A stretch of 64,000 nucleotides of DNA from assembly GCA_044226865.1 (NCBI GenBank), contig JBGAGE010000001.1, positions 496,001 through 560,000 on the forward strand. The letters run 5' to 3'. Below are positions 26,957 through 36,392 of the stretch, piece by piece. The position numbers were made by a program, and so were the translations under genes. The notes beneath the pieces are model-generated. The model did no database searches and was not told the DNA's origin. It worked only from the letters and a program-made list of their open reading frames with translations. The stretch's first letter is position 1. The number at the start of each line of letters is the position of its first letter. The DNA is from TMP-86 sp044226865. GTDB taxonomy: Bacteria > Pseudomonadota > Gammaproteobacteria > Steroidobacterales > Steroidobacteraceae.

Positions 26957-27505
26957 TCAATAGGATGGAGGAGTGACCGCGCTGATGATTTCGCTGGGGC
27001 CCGATGACACATTGCGGAAGCGATGGGGTACTCGACTGTCGAAATAATAGCCGTCGCCAGTCTTCAATATCCGAGTCTCGGTTCCAACGGTGACTTCTAC
27101 TTCTCCTTTTATGACTACGCCGGCCTCCTGCGACTCGTGCGAGAAAGCCTTACCGGTGTCGGAGCCCGGCGCATAGCTTTCATGGAGCATCAGGAGCTGA
27201 CGGTTGGGAAAGCCCTCGCCAATCATCTTGTAAGAAATCCGGTCGAAATGACCGATCTCAACTTGCTCGTCCCTGGAGTAGAACGGTGAACGCTTTCCAG
27301 TGGAATCGAGGCCGATGAAAAATGCCGAAAGCGTGGTCCCGAGCGAGTCAACGATCGCCCTTAGCGTGTCGATAGAAGGGCTGATCTGATTTCGCTCGAT
27401 CAATGAAATAGTCGAATGGGCAACCCCGGACCTGATCGCCAGTTCCCGCTGGCCAAGGTCGCGCCGGCGTCTCATCTCACGAAGCCGAAGTCCAACGCTC
27501 TTCAC
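26957..27505 (-). CDS. XRE-family regulator with C-terminal cupin domain
   Basis: A 182-aa regulator starting at a GTG (27505). The N-terminal Cro/C1 HTH (about 5-62; RDLGQRELAIRSGVAHSTISLIERNQISPS) is joined to a cupin domain (about 105-178; GVVIKGEVEVTVG, GDGYYFDSRVPHRFRN). This is the PuuR/SutR architecture, in which a small-molecule ligand bound by the cupin relieves repression. It is divergent from the TonB receptor at 27770. A perfect palindrome in the intervening region (27561-27580) is the probable operator, implying repression of both genes. The inducer is unknown, probably the compound handled by the downstream oxidative genes. Confidence 0.9.
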   Translation of the reverse strand: MKSVGLRLREMRRRRDLGQRELAIRSGVAHSTISLIERNQISPSIDTLRAIVDSLGTTLSAFFIGLDSTGKRSPFYSRDEQVEIGHFDRISYKMIGEGFPNRQLLMLHESYAPGSDTGKAFSHESQEAGVVIKGEVEVTVGTETRILKTGDGYYFDSRVPHRFRNVSSGPSEIISAVTPPSY

Positions 27506-27560
27506 AATAACGCTCCTATTGCACTGACCTCGGTTTCGAGGCGGCGGCTGACCCTTTCAA

Positions 27561-27580
27561 GTGTTCAATATACTGAACAC
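27561..27580. promoter_or_regulatory. Palindromic operator candidate for the XRE-cupin regulator
   Basis: GTGTTCA-ATATAC-TGAACAC is a perfect inverted repeat with 7-bp arms and a 6-bp spacer, placed between the divergent regulator and TonB receptor. The half-site TGAACA preceded by an AT run recalls the PuuR recognition sequence. Function as the operator is inferred from position. Confidence 0.65.
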
Positions 27581-27769
27581 GCGGGGGCAGCACAATTGTC
27601 AGTGGTTGCGACGGTGCGATACGGTCACGGGGTTCCGCAATCGGTGGAACAGCGGCATATGACCGGCGGTCGCGATGCGGTGCGCGAGAAAACGCCAGTC
27701 GACATCGACACAGCAATGAGCTTGCGAGTACCGAAGCGCGAGCCGATTTTATTTGGGGAGGTATGAAAT

Positions 27770-30130
27770 ATGAGTCGCAAATTCGATCGCACATTCTCGA
27801 TCGCGGCTCTGGCGGCCGTTCTAATGATGAGCCCGCCAGGGAAAGCCGGGGCTGCCGAAGGCACCGTGACGCCCGGCGATGCAGGGGCTCTCGACGAAAT
27901 CATCGTCACGGCACAGCGCCGCTCGGAGCGCCTGCAGGACGTTCCCATCAGTGTCTCGGTGCTGACCCAGGCCGCCATGGATGCACAGGGTGTGCGCAAC
28001 ATCGACGATGTGGTGCGCTTGAGCCCCAGCATCTCCTTTTCGCGGGGCGCGACCAACAACAACTTCGAGGCTTCCGACATCTCGATTCGCGGCATCCAGT
28101 CCAACGCTGGTGCTGCCACCACCGGTTTGTACATCGATGACACACCCATTCAAAGCAGGCACTTGTCCTTCGGAACCTTCAATGCATACCCCGCGGTGTT
28201 TGACATTGACCGGGTGGAGGTTCTGCGCGGTCCACAGGGGACGCTGTTCGGCGCAGGCTCCGAAGGCGGCACGCTGCGATTCATCACACCGGAGCCGAGC
28301 CTGACGACATCAAGTGTGTATGGGCGGGCGGAAGGCTCGAGTACGAAGGGTGGCGATCCCAGCTATGAGCTCGGTCTGGCGGGCGGCACGGTCCTGATCG
28401 AAGATAAGCTCGCGCTTCGTGCCAGCGTGTCGGGGCGGCGTGAAGGTGGCTTCATCGATCGCTACGATTGGCGCAACAATTCCCTGGCGGAAGAGAACGC
28501 CAATTCGAACAAGACAGTCACGGCGCGTGCAGCATTGAAGTGGGCGGTGACGGACAACTTTCAAGTGGCGCCGTCCATTTACTATCAGAAGCGCACCGTT
28601 GATGACATATCGGCCTTTTGGCAGATCATTCCCAGTGAACCGCCCCCAAGTCCAGGGCCGCCCGCGGGCCTCTTCGGGCCCTTCTTTCGCTCGGGCAATG
28701 CCATCGCCACGCCCAACTCGGATCAGTTCACATTGGCTGCATTGAAGCTGGAGTGGAACCTGGGCTTTGCGCAGCTCATTTCCAACACCTCTTACTACAA
28801 TCGGCGCCAGTCGGCGGTGTCCGACTACACCCAGTTCGATCGATCCATCTTTCTGGGCACTCCGTTCGCCGACACAGGAACCAATGTGGCGCCCACTCAG
28901 TGGGAAGACAATCAGAAGAACTGGACGCAGGAGGTCCGGCTGGTTTCGAGCGATCCTGCCGCCGCGCTCAACTGGACAGTTGGCGTGTTCTTCCAACATG
29001 CCAAAGAAAACACGGTCGAGAATGTCTACGATCCGTCGCTCCTCGCATTTTTCGGCGTCCCCAACAGTGACGGTTACATCTATCGGCAGGATCCATTTTC
29101 CTCGGTAGACAAGCAGACTGCGCTGTATGCGAACCTGGACTACAAGGTCACGGAGAAGTTGAAGGTGATCGCCGGGGTGCGGGCATCACGCGCCGAGTAC
29201 CGTGGCGACGCGACGTACAGCGGCTTCGTGCTGTTCGGTCCGCCGGTGGTCAGTTCGGGCTCTCTCACTGAACATCCGGTTACCCCGCGCTTTGGACTCG
29301 AATACCGGATGAGTGCCGCGAACATGCTCTATCTCACCATCGCCAAGGGCTTCCGTATTGGCGGCACAAATCCCAAGGTAGCTACCAGCTGCGTCGGCGA
29401 TCTGAACGCTTACGGCTTGAACGATGTGCCGGACACTTATGGTTCTGACAGTCTGTGGAGCTACGAAGTTGGCTCGAAGAACGAGTTTGCGGAACGGCGC
29501 GTGCTATTCAACGCGAGCGCCTATCTCATCAAGTGGAAGAACATCCAGCAGAACGTCGGCCTCACCAACTGCGGATTTCAGTTCACCTCGAACCTTGGTG
29601 AACTCCGCAGCACCGGGGTCGACTTTCAGCTTCAGGTGCGACCCGTTGATGGTGTGGATCTTGGAGCGGCGTTTGCCTACAGTGATGCCCGTTACACCAA
29701 GACGGCATTCGCCACGCCGGACGCGGCGGCGAACGCGCTGTTTCCCATTGTCTCTGACGGCGATCACAACTACACCTCGCCCTGGACGGCGACCGCGTTC
29801 TCGCAGGTCACTTTCCCGTTGCTCACGACGCAAGGCTATGTGCGCCTGGACTACCAATATGGCGCGGCACTCAACAAAGTGACGCCCGCGCAAAATCCTG
29901 CGAATGGCGGCAGTCCAACCAGCTTCTTCAACGTGCCCGCCAATGCATTTACCTCGCTCCGTTTCGGCGTGAAGTACAACCGCTTCGACGTGTCGCTGTT
30001 CGCGCAGAACCTGTTCAACACACAGCCGAAGCTTGGACAGGTGCGGGATGGAGTCGGTAATTCGGCCTTGTATCAGACCTACACGTTTCGGCCGCGTACC
30101 ATCGGGCTGACGGCGAACTACCGCTACTGA
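27770..30130 (+). CDS. TonB-dependent outer-membrane receptor
   Basis: A 786-aa receptor. Start ATG 27770 has GGGGAGG upstream. A signal peptide (about 1-28, ending GAA) is followed by DEIIVTAQRRSERLQDVP, the plug domain with FDIDRVEVLRGPQGTLFGAGSEGG, and a barrel closing with the C-terminal aromatic RY. It belongs to the same broad group as the receptors at 6408 and 15362, but is longer, not a close paralogue, and lacks their Cys-Cys loop. It is the first gene after the XRE-cupin control region and probably imports the substrate for the dehydrogenases behind it. A large hairpin lies just downstream. Confidence 0.94.
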   Translation: MSRKFDRTFSIAALAAVLMMSPPGKAGAAEGTVTPGDAGALDEIIVTAQRRSERLQDVPISVSVLTQAAMDAQGVRNIDDVVRLSPSISFSRGATNNNFEASDISIRGIQSNAGAATTGLYIDDTPIQSRHLSFGTFNAYPAVFDIDRVEVLRGPQGTLFGAGSEGGTLRFITPEPSLTTSSVYGRAEGSSTKGGDPSYELGLAGGTVLIEDKLALRASVSGRREGGFIDRYDWRNNSLAEENANSNKTVTARAALKWAVTDNFQVAPSIYYQKRTVDDISAFWQIIPSEPPPSPGPPAGLFGPFFRSGNAIATPNSDQFTLAALKLEWNLGFAQLISNTSYYNRRQSAVSDYTQFDRSIFLGTPFADTGTNVAPTQWEDNQKNWTQEVRLVSSDPAAALNWTVGVFFQHAKENTVENVYDPSLLAFFGVPNSDGYIYRQDPFSSVDKQTALYANLDYKVTEKLKVIAGVRASRAEYRGDATYSGFVLFGPPVVSSGSLTEHPVTPRFGLEYRMSAANMLYLTIAKGFRIGGTNPKVATSCVGDLNAYGLNDVPDTYGSDSLWSYEVGSKNEFAERRVLFNASAYLIKWKNIQQNVGLTNCGFQFTSNLGELRSTGVDFQLQVRPVDGVDLGAAFAYSDARYTKTAFATPDAAANALFPIVSDGDHNYTSPWTATAFSQVTFPLLTTQGYVRLDYQYGAALNKVTPAQNPANGGSPTSFFNVPANAFTSLRFGVKYNRFDVSLFAQNLFNTQPKLGQVRDGVGNSALYQTYTFRPRTIGLTANYRY

Positions 30131-30174
30131 AATGACGGCAAGCTGCCCGCCCTTGTAGATTGAATGGATCGACC

Positions 30175-30210
30175 GTGATCACCGCCTGCACGGGTGCAGG
30201 CGGTGATCAC
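30175..30210 (+). terminator. 36-bp near-perfect palindrome after TonB receptor gene
   Basis: GTGATCACCGCCTGCAC at 30175-30191 pairs perfectly with its reverse complement at 30194-30210 around a central GG. In RNA this gives a very stable hairpin 44 nt after the receptor stop codon. No U-run follows (GTCTTCTCG), so it may be a weak terminator, an RNA-stability element or a protein-binding palindrome rather than a classical intrinsic terminator. Confidence 0.6.
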
Positions 30211-30285
30211 GTCTTCTCGAGCGGGTGGCGAGCCCAGTTTTACGAGGAAGGCCACGAAATTCCGCCATATAGGGGTAGCCCGCAA

Positions 30286-31569
30286 ATGTCAGCCCGCCGC
30301 TTTCCCGCACACGACGCAATCCAATTCATCAAGCCTGCGAGTCGCGATGCTATCGCCGACACGACACCCGTCGAGACGACGGTAAAAGCAATTCTGTCCG
30401 AGGTGAAAGCGCACGGCGACGTTGCCGTGCGCAAGTACTCGCTCGAATATGACAAGGCGGAGGTTGTGTCCCTCGAAGTCAGCCTGGCCGATCGGGAGCG
30501 GGCGGTTGCCAATTTGGATCCCAAAACTCGCGCCGACACCGAATTTGCCATAGCCAGGGTTCGTGAATTCGCGCAGGCCCAACTCCGCACCATCCAGCCG
30601 CTCGAGGTGGAAACTCTGCCGGGGTTGCATCTCGGCCACCGCGTCATTGCGATCGAGCGGGTCGGGGCGTATGTGCCGGGCGGGCGATATCCGATTCTTT
30701 CGGCGCCGATCATGACGATCGTTCCCGCCAAAGTCGTGGGCTGCGACCAAGTGATTGCCTGCTTGCCCCCGGGCGCCCACCCGGCAATGATAGCGGGATG
30801 TCATCTGTCCGGAGCCGACCGGGTATTTCGTATTGGCGGTGCGCAGGCTGTCGCTGCGATGGCTTATGGCACCGAGTCGGTTCCGCCGGTCGATAAAATC
30901 GTCGGCCCCGGCAATGCTTACGTGAATGAAGCGAAGCGGCAGGTGTTTGGAGCCGTCGGTATCGACCAGCTTGCCGGCCCCAGCGAGATCTTCGTGGTCG
31001 CGGATCGCACCGCCAAACCCGACATGATCGCCACCGACTTGCTTGCGCAGGCGGAGCATGATGTCCGCACTCGCGTCGGCCTCATCACAACCGATCTTGC
31101 ATTGGCCAATGCGACGCTCGCGGCGGTCGAACGGCAGCTTCCGTCTCTACCCACTGCAAACGTTGCCGGCGTTGCCTGGCGCGACTATGGCGAGATCGTT
31201 TTTTGCGAGAGCGAGGAGGCGATGATTGCTTACTCGGACTACATTGCCGCAGAGCATCTGCAAGTTCATACCGCAGACCCGCACGCCACCGCGGCCAAGC
31301 TCCGCAATTACGGCTCAATATTCATCGGCGAACTTGCGAGCGTCGTCTATTCGGACAAATGCTGCGGGACGAATCATACTCTGCCCACCCTGGGAGCGGG
31401 CCGGTACACGGGCGGATTGTGGGTTGGCTCGTACGTCAAGATCTGTACCCACCAGTGGTTGGAGCAATCCGCGGTCGAGGTCGTTGCTCCGCCGGCGATC
31501 CGCCAGAGCGCGATGGAGGGCATGGAAGGGCATCGGCGCGCTGCTGCGCTGCGTTTGCGGCACGCATGA
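30286..31569 (+). CDS. Histidinol-dehydrogenase-family enzyme, HpsN-like polyol/sulfonate dehydrogenase
   Basis: A 427-aa protein from ATG 30286 (MSARRFPAHDAIQF), preceded by AGGGG; an upstream reading from 30160 would cross the hairpin and adds an unrelated sequence. Family residues are present: VGPGNAYVNEAKR, the zinc ligands in LLAQAEHD, the catalytic Glu-His in IAAEHLQ, SDKCCGTNHTLPT, and a C-terminal His in EGHRRAA. The stretch RYTGGLWVGSYVKICTHQ is typical of the HpsN (dihydroxypropanesulfonate dehydrogenase) branch rather than true HisD. No other histidine genes are nearby. It likely oxidises a primary alcohol to a carboxylate in two NAD-dependent steps, in the cytoplasm. The substrate is inferred only as a polyol-like compound. 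Confidence 0.8.
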   Translation: MSARRFPAHDAIQFIKPASRDAIADTTPVETTVKAILSEVKAHGDVAVRKYSLEYDKAEVVSLEVSLADRERAVANLDPKTRADTEFAIARVREFAQAQLRTIQPLEVETLPGLHLGHRVIAIERVGAYVPGGRYPILSAPIMTIVPAKVVGCDQVIACLPPGAHPAMIAGCHLSGADRVFRIGGAQAVAAMAYGTESVPPVDKIVGPGNAYVNEAKRQVFGAVGIDQLAGPSEIFVVADRTAKPDMIATDLLAQAEHDVRTRVGLITTDLALANATLAAVERQLPSLPTANVAGVAWRDYGEIVFCESEEAMIAYSDYIAAEHLQVHTADPHATAAKLRNYGSIFIGELASVVYSDKCCGTNHTLPTLGAGRYTGGLWVGSYVKICTHQWLEQSAVEVVAPPAIRQSAMEGMEGHRRAAALRLRHA

Positions 31570-31636
31570 CCGGTGCGTTGCCAATCGGCAATAGGGTTCG
31601 CGGATGGCGGGGATGGCTGCAAAGCGGGATTCGATC

Positions 31637-33841
31637 ATGAAGCGCTATCGGTGGTGCGTGGTGGCGATGATGGCAAGCATCGCCTTCGCATCCACGGTCT
31701 CGAACTCAGGACCGGCGAGCGGGCAGCGCGGGATCGACGATCTCCGTCTCAAAGCAGCGGCAAATGAGCCGGGTGCTTGGCTCACGAATGGCCGCGATTT
31801 CGCGCAGACTTATTTCTCGCCGCTGACTGACATCAATGCCGCCAATGTGGGCAAACTTGGCTTTGCGTGGCAGTACGCGATCGATTCTGAGGACGGGATG
31901 GAGGCGACCCCCATTGTCGTCGATGGGGTCATGTATGCGACAGGACCCAGGGGCGCCGTCTACGTCGTCGATGCGAAGACCGGGCGCGAAATCTGGAAAT
32001 TCGTGCCCGACCTCGACCCGAATATCGCAAGGAAGGTGTGCTGCGGGCCGGTCAATCGCGGCGCAGCCGTCTGGAAGGGGATTGTGTATGTCGCCTCCCT
32101 CGATGGTTTCCTTTATGCGTTGGACGCTGCTGACGGACATGTGCTCTGGAGGGCGGATACGGTTGCGGATCACGAGCGCGGCTATACGGTGACAGGCGCC
32201 CCCCAGGTTGCCGGTGACGTGGTCGTCATCGGCAATGCCGGTGCGGAACTGGACGCGCGCGGCTACGTGACCGCCTTCGATCTCAAAACAGGCCGACAGA
32301 GGTGGCGCTTTTTCACCGTTCCGGGGGATCCCAGGAACGGGTTCGAGCATGCCGAACTCGCTGTGGCGGCCAAAACCTGGGATCCGCACAGCCGCTGGGA
32401 CGTCGGTCTTGGCGGTACCGCGTGGGATTCCTTCGCCTACGATCCGAACCTCGACATCCTCTATGTGGGCACTGGCAATGGCGCTCCGCATGCGCGGCAA
32501 ATTCGAAGTCCTGCCGGCGGCGACAATCTTTACCTCGCCTCGATCCTGGCGATCAAGCCGAGAACCGGACGGATGCTTTGGTATTATCAAACCACACCGG
32601 CCGACAATTGGGACTACACGGCCACACAGAAGATGATCATGGCCGATCTCGACATCGGCGGTCGCAAGCGCCAGGTGATCATGCAAGCTCCCAAGAACGG
32701 GTTTTTCTACGTCCTCGATCGCCGGACGGGAGAACTGTTGTCGGCCAAGCCCTATGCGACGGTGACTTGGGCCAGCCATGTCGATATGAAAACCGGTAAG
32801 CCGGTCGAGACTGGACAGGGAGACTATTCGAAGGAGCCCAAAATGGTGTTCCCGGGCGCGGGCGGCGGCCACAACTGGCAGCCCATGTCCTACAGTCCGA
32901 AAACCGGCCTCGTCTACATTCCGGTCATGGAGTCCGCCGCAATCTTCACGATGCCCACGGAGCCGTTCCAGTACGAGCGTGGCGGTGACAATGAAGCCTC
33001 GGTGTATCTCTACCCGGTCCCCGGCAGCTGGGGCTTTGACAGGGGCTGGGCAAAGGAATTGCTGCCGCCCATCGAGAAGCTCGCCAAGGGCCAGCCTGAC
33101 TACACCGTTCGCGGATGGCTGCGCGCATGGGACCCGGTCAAGGCGAAGGTGGTGTGGGAGGTCAACACGTCTGGTCCGTGGCAAGGCCAGATCTTCTCGA
33201 CTTGGAATGGTGGTGGGGTGATGTCCACCGCCAGCGATCTTCTTTTTCAGGGGCGCGGGACTGGGCAGCTCGAGATTCTCGATGCGCGGACGGGGCAGCA
33301 GGTCGCGAGCATCGACGTCGGCAGCAGCATGATGGCGGCGCCGATGACTTACCTGATCGATGGCGAGCAATTCGTGGCGATCATGGCGGGCATCGGCGGT
33401 GCGCGCGGCAAAACCTACCCGCCGGAGTCTGCCGCCTATCTCTATGGCAACAAGGGACGCATAGTCGCGTTCAAGCTCGGCGGTGGCGTGGTGCCGCGTC
33501 CACCAGCGGTCGTACGCGAACCGCAGGATCTTCCGCCGACGAAGGCGCGGATTGGAACGGCCGATCAGGTCTCCCGCGGCGGGCTGCTGTTCCAGCGTAA
33601 TTGCTCCCTGTGCCACACCAATAATGGGGCAAGCGGCAGCATTCCTGATCTGAGGAAGATGACGGCGAAGACGCACGAGGAATTCTTCGACATCGTTCTC
33701 AAGGGGATCCGTGCGAACAAGGGCATGGGTAGCTTCGGCGACATCCTGTCGCGCCGTGAGGCCGAAGACATCGATGCGTATCTAAGAGACCTGGCATGGA
33801 CCGATTATGAGCGGCGTCATCCCCAGGCACCCGTACATTGA
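31637..33841 (+). CDS. Type II quinohemoprotein alcohol dehydrogenase (PQQ, C-terminal heme c)
   Basis: 734 aa from ATG 31637 (MKRYRWCVVAMMASIAFAS), which opens a signal peptide; a frame from 31604 adds 11 residues in front. The eight-bladed PQQ propeller has GREIWKF, GHVLWRAD, GRQRWRFF, GRMLWYYQ and other docking motifs. It carries the Cys135-Cys136 vicinal pair (KVCCGPVNRG). The canonical active-site strand is NWDYTAT with Asp326 and Thr328, the calcium-type pattern. The C-terminal cytochrome c has CSLCH (656-660) and GMGSF. This is the most conventional of the four quinoproteins here. It probably oxidises an alcohol in the periplasm and passes electrons to the heme and on to the respiratory chain. 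Confidence 0.92.
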   Translation: MKRYRWCVVAMMASIAFASTVSNSGPASGQRGIDDLRLKAAANEPGAWLTNGRDFAQTYFSPLTDINAANVGKLGFAWQYAIDSEDGMEATPIVVDGVMYATGPRGAVYVVDAKTGREIWKFVPDLDPNIARKVCCGPVNRGAAVWKGIVYVASLDGFLYALDAADGHVLWRADTVADHERGYTVTGAPQVAGDVVVIGNAGAELDARGYVTAFDLKTGRQRWRFFTVPGDPRNGFEHAELAVAAKTWDPHSRWDVGLGGTAWDSFAYDPNLDILYVGTGNGAPHARQIRSPAGGDNLYLASILAIKPRTGRMLWYYQTTPADNWDYTATQKMIMADLDIGGRKRQVIMQAPKNGFFYVLDRRTGELLSAKPYATVTWASHVDMKTGKPVETGQGDYSKEPKMVFPGAGGGHNWQPMSYSPKTGLVYIPVMESAAIFTMPTEPFQYERGGDNEASVYLYPVPGSWGFDRGWAKELLPPIEKLAKGQPDYTVRGWLRAWDPVKAKVVWEVNTSGPWQGQIFSTWNGGGVMSTASDLLFQGRGTGQLEILDARTGQQVASIDVGSSMMAAPMTYLIDGEQFVAIMAGIGGARGKTYPPESAAYLYGNKGRIVAFKLGGGVVPRPPAVVREPQDLPPTKARIGTADQVSRGGLLFQRNCSLCHTNNGASGSIPDLRKMTAKTHEEFFDIVLKGIRANKGMGSFGDILSRREAEDIDAYLRDLAWTDYERRHPQAPVH

Positions 33842-33894
33842 TGGTGTTGCGAGCCATCTGCGCGTGAAAGCGTCGGTCGCACCAGAGAGATAGC

Positions 33895-34770
33895 TTGAGA
33901 AACTTGCTTTTTTGTTTGCTCACCCTTGCAGGGCTGCCGGTCGGGTCGTCACCTTACGTCAACCCTTCTCGTCTGACCGGCAGACGTCCGCGGCTGCAGC
34001 TTGCGGCAGCCACCTTGTTGGTGCCGGTCATCGCGGGCGGCAACGCTCCGACCGAGGCCCAACCACCGGCGATAGCGAGCGCAGCCGTCAAGGGAGATCC
34101 GGCCGTCGGTCAAGCCCTGTTCGAGCAGCGCTGCTCGGTCTGCCATGGCATGAACGGCGGCGGAGGGCGCGGCCCCAACCTGCGCCAGGCCGAGCTGCAG
34201 CACGCCTCCAATGCCGCCGAGATTGCCGCGGTCATCCAGAACGGGATCGCTCCGGACATGCCGGACGGCTGGTACTTCTCTAACGTCGACCTGGCCAACC
34301 TATCGGAGTATGTATTCAGCCTGGGGCAGATACCGCAGGCGCCGTTGACCGGCGATGCGGCCCGTGGGCAGGTGGTATTCGAGCAGAGTGGGTGTCTGGG
34401 CTGTCACTTGTTGGGTGGGCGCGGCCACGGCTACGGCCCCGACCTGACCAACATTGGCGCCGTCCGTGGGTCCGAGAGCCTGCGCCATACATTGATCGAT
34501 CCCAAGTCATCGCTTTCCCCGGAATTCCTGCTCGTCGAGGTGGTGACCGCCGCGGGACAAACGATTCAAGGCATCCGGCGCAACGAAGACACGATGACGA
34601 TCCAGGTCCAAGATCCAACCGGCGCGCACCACAGCCTGGTGAAGTCTCGGCTGCGCTCGCTCAAGCGGTTGCGTGGCACAACGCCGATGCCATCGTTCGG
34701 CGAGAGGTTGTCCGAAAAGCAGCTTGATGACTTGGTGTCCTATCTTGCAATGCAAAGGCTGCGCCGATGA
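33895..34770 (+). CDS. Periplasmic diheme cytochrome c
   Basis: A 291-aa exported protein from TTG 33895 with AGAGA just upstream. The N-terminal region is long and hydrophobic in two patches (about 1-20 and 37-48). The first heme domain has CSVCH (80-84) and the second CLGCH (167-171). The second contains an inserted beta segment (GQTIQGIRRNEDTMTIQVQD) and the axial Met in TTPMPSFGERLS. Its stop codon overlaps the start of the PQQ dehydrogenase (ATGA at 34767-34770), so the two are translationally coupled and probably form an electron-transfer pair. The same domains appear fused in the 875-aa protein at 23695. Confidence 0.88.
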   Translation: MRNLLFCLLTLAGLPVGSSPYVNPSRLTGRRPRLQLAAATLLVPVIAGGNAPTEAQPPAIASAAVKGDPAVGQALFEQRCSVCHGMNGGGGRGPNLRQAELQHASNAAEIAAVIQNGIAPDMPDGWYFSNVDLANLSEYVFSLGQIPQAPLTGDAARGQVVFEQSGCLGCHLLGGRGHGYGPDLTNIGAVRGSESLRHTLIDPKSSLSPEFLLVEVVTAAGQTIQGIRRNEDTMTIQVQDPTGAHHSLVKSRLRSLKRLRGTTPMPSFGERLSEKQLDDLVSYLAMQRLRR

Positions 34771-36392
34771 AAGGGTTGGTTTCTCTTTTGGTTGCTGTCA
34801 TTGGCGCGACAGCGTCCGCGCAGCAGGTTCCCTACGCGCGCATCGTCAAAGCCGCACAGGATGAGCCGCAGAACTGGCTGACGTACTCCGGCAGCTATGC
34901 GGGTCATCGTTATTCGCGGCTTACGCAGGTCGACCGGCGCAACGTAGGCACCTTGAAGATGGTGTGGGCGATGCAGCTGCCCAGTACGCGGACGGAGACG
35001 TCACCGATCGTCGTAGATGGGATCATGTATCTCACCGGGCCGAATTTTGTTTTTGCCGTGGACGGACGGACTGGACGCAAGGTGTGGAGCTGGCGCCGCC
35101 CGCTGCCGAACAACTTCAAGATCAACGGCTTCGGTCCGGTGAACCGGGGCGCGGCCGTGCTCGACGACACACTCTACGTAGGCGCACTCGACGGCGCGCT
35201 CGTCGCGCTCGATCTCAAGAGCGGCGGCGAGCGCTGGGTCACCCCTGTGGCTGACTGGCGCAAGGGCTATGCGATTACCGTTGCACCGCTGGCGGCGGCC
35301 GGCAAGGTGATCATCGGAGTGAGCGGTGGAGAGGCTGGCGTCCGTGGTCTGCTCGATGCGTACGATGCGAAGACCGGCAAGCGCGCCTGGCGATTCCAGA
35401 CCATCCCTGCCGCCGGCGAGAAGGGCGTGGAAACGTGGGCGGGCGAGAGCTGGAAGACCGGCGGCGGTCCCACCTGGGTGACGGGCTCCTTCGATCCTGA
35501 GACCCATGTGCTTTATTGGGGAACGGGCAATCCCAGCCCGGACTGGAACGGTGACAAGCGAATCGGCGACAACCTCTACACTTGCTCGATGCTTGCCTTG
35601 GACATCGCCACAGGCAAGCTGCGCTGGTATTTTCAATTCACGCCGCACGACGTTCACGACTGGGATTCCAATCATGTGCCGCTGCTGTTCGACGCCAAGA
35701 TTGGAGGCGTCGAGCGCAAGCTGGTCGCGGTCGCGAACCGAAACGCATTCTATTACTTGCTCGACCGGACGAACGGCGCATTCATCTCCGCCACGCAGTT
35801 TGCGCAGCAGACCTGGAACGGCGGCTTCGATGCCAAGGGCCGGCCGGTCGTGCTGCCGAACAGCGCGCCCACCGTGGAGGGTAATGTTGTATCGCCCAAT
35901 TACAACGGAGGTACGGTCTGGCTCTCGCCCTCATTCAGCCCTCGGACCCGTATGGTGTACGTCTCTGCGCGAGACAGTAGCGCGCGTTATTTCAAGCGTG
36001 ACACTCCATTCGAGGAAGGCAGCTTCTTTCCGGGCGGAGGTGCGGACCTGCTGCCGTTCGAAGAGCACAAGAGCGCCATTCGCGCGCTTGACGCCGAAAC
36101 CGGCGCGTTAAAATGGGAATACACACTGCTCACGCCGCCTTGGGCGGGAGTACTGTCCACCGCCAGCGACTTGGTGTTCTCGGGCTCGGATGAGGGCGTG
36201 TTCTACGCGCTTGATGCAACCAATGGCGCGTTGCTCTGGAACGTGCAGCTCGGCGGCGAGATCAGGGCCAATCCGATGACCTATGCCATCGATGGCCGAC
36301 AATATCTGGCCATCGCGGCGAACCGGGTGATGTACGTATTCGGGCTGCCGGATTCGGACGAACAATCTCAAGTTGACGAGCCAGGCGAATGA
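34767..36392 (+). CDS. PQQ-dependent dehydrogenase, heme-free propeller
   Basis: A 541-aa exported quinoprotein. A signal peptide (MKGLVSLLVAVIGATASAQ) precedes the PQQ propeller, which has docking motifs (GRKVWSWR, GERWVTPV, GKRAWRFQ, GKLRWYFQ, GALKWEYT, GALLWNVQ) and no cytochrome domain of its own. The active-site strand is VHDWDSN with Asp298 and Asp300, an Asp-x-Asp pattern. The Cys-Cys ring is absent (INGFGPVNRG). Electrons presumably pass to the coupled diheme cytochrome encoded just upstream. The 3' end lies 62 bp before the signal-peptide start of the M20 gene. The substrate is unknown. Confidence 0.88.
   Translation: MKGLVSLLVAVIGATASAQQVPYARIVKAAQDEPQNWLTYSGSYAGHRYSRLTQVDRRNVGTLKMVWAMQLPSTRTETSPIVVDGIMYLTGPNFVFAVDGRTGRKVWSWRRPLPNNFKINGFGPVNRGAAVLDDTLYVGALDGALVALDLKSGGERWVTPVADWRKGYAITVAPLAAAGKVIIGVSGGEAGVRGLLDAYDAKTGKRAWRFQTIPAAGEKGVETWAGESWKTGGGPTWVTGSFDPETHVLYWGTGNPSPDWNGDKRIGDNLYTCSMLALDIATGKLRWYFQFTPHDVHDWDSNHVPLLFDAKIGGVERKLVAVANRNAFYYLLDRTNGAFISATQFAQQTWNGGFDAKGRPVVLPNSAPTVEGNVVSPNYNGGTVWLSPSFSPRTRMVYVSARDSSARYFKRDTPFEEGSFFPGGGADLLPFEEHKSAIRALDAETGALKWEYTLLTPPWAGVLSTASDLVFSGSDEGVFYALDATNGALLWNVQLGGEIRANPMTYAIDGRQYLAIAANRVMYVFGLPDSDEQSQVDEPGE

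Noticed and set aside
30286..31569. True histidinol dehydrogenase (hisD)
   Set aside because: The RYTGGLWVG stretch is of HpsN type and no other his genes are nearby.
31706..33676. Long open frame of 656 codons on the minus strand
   Set aside because: It is fully antisense to a clear PQQ dehydrogenase; the protein is Arg/His-rich with no recognisable motifs, a by-product of G+C-rich codon use.
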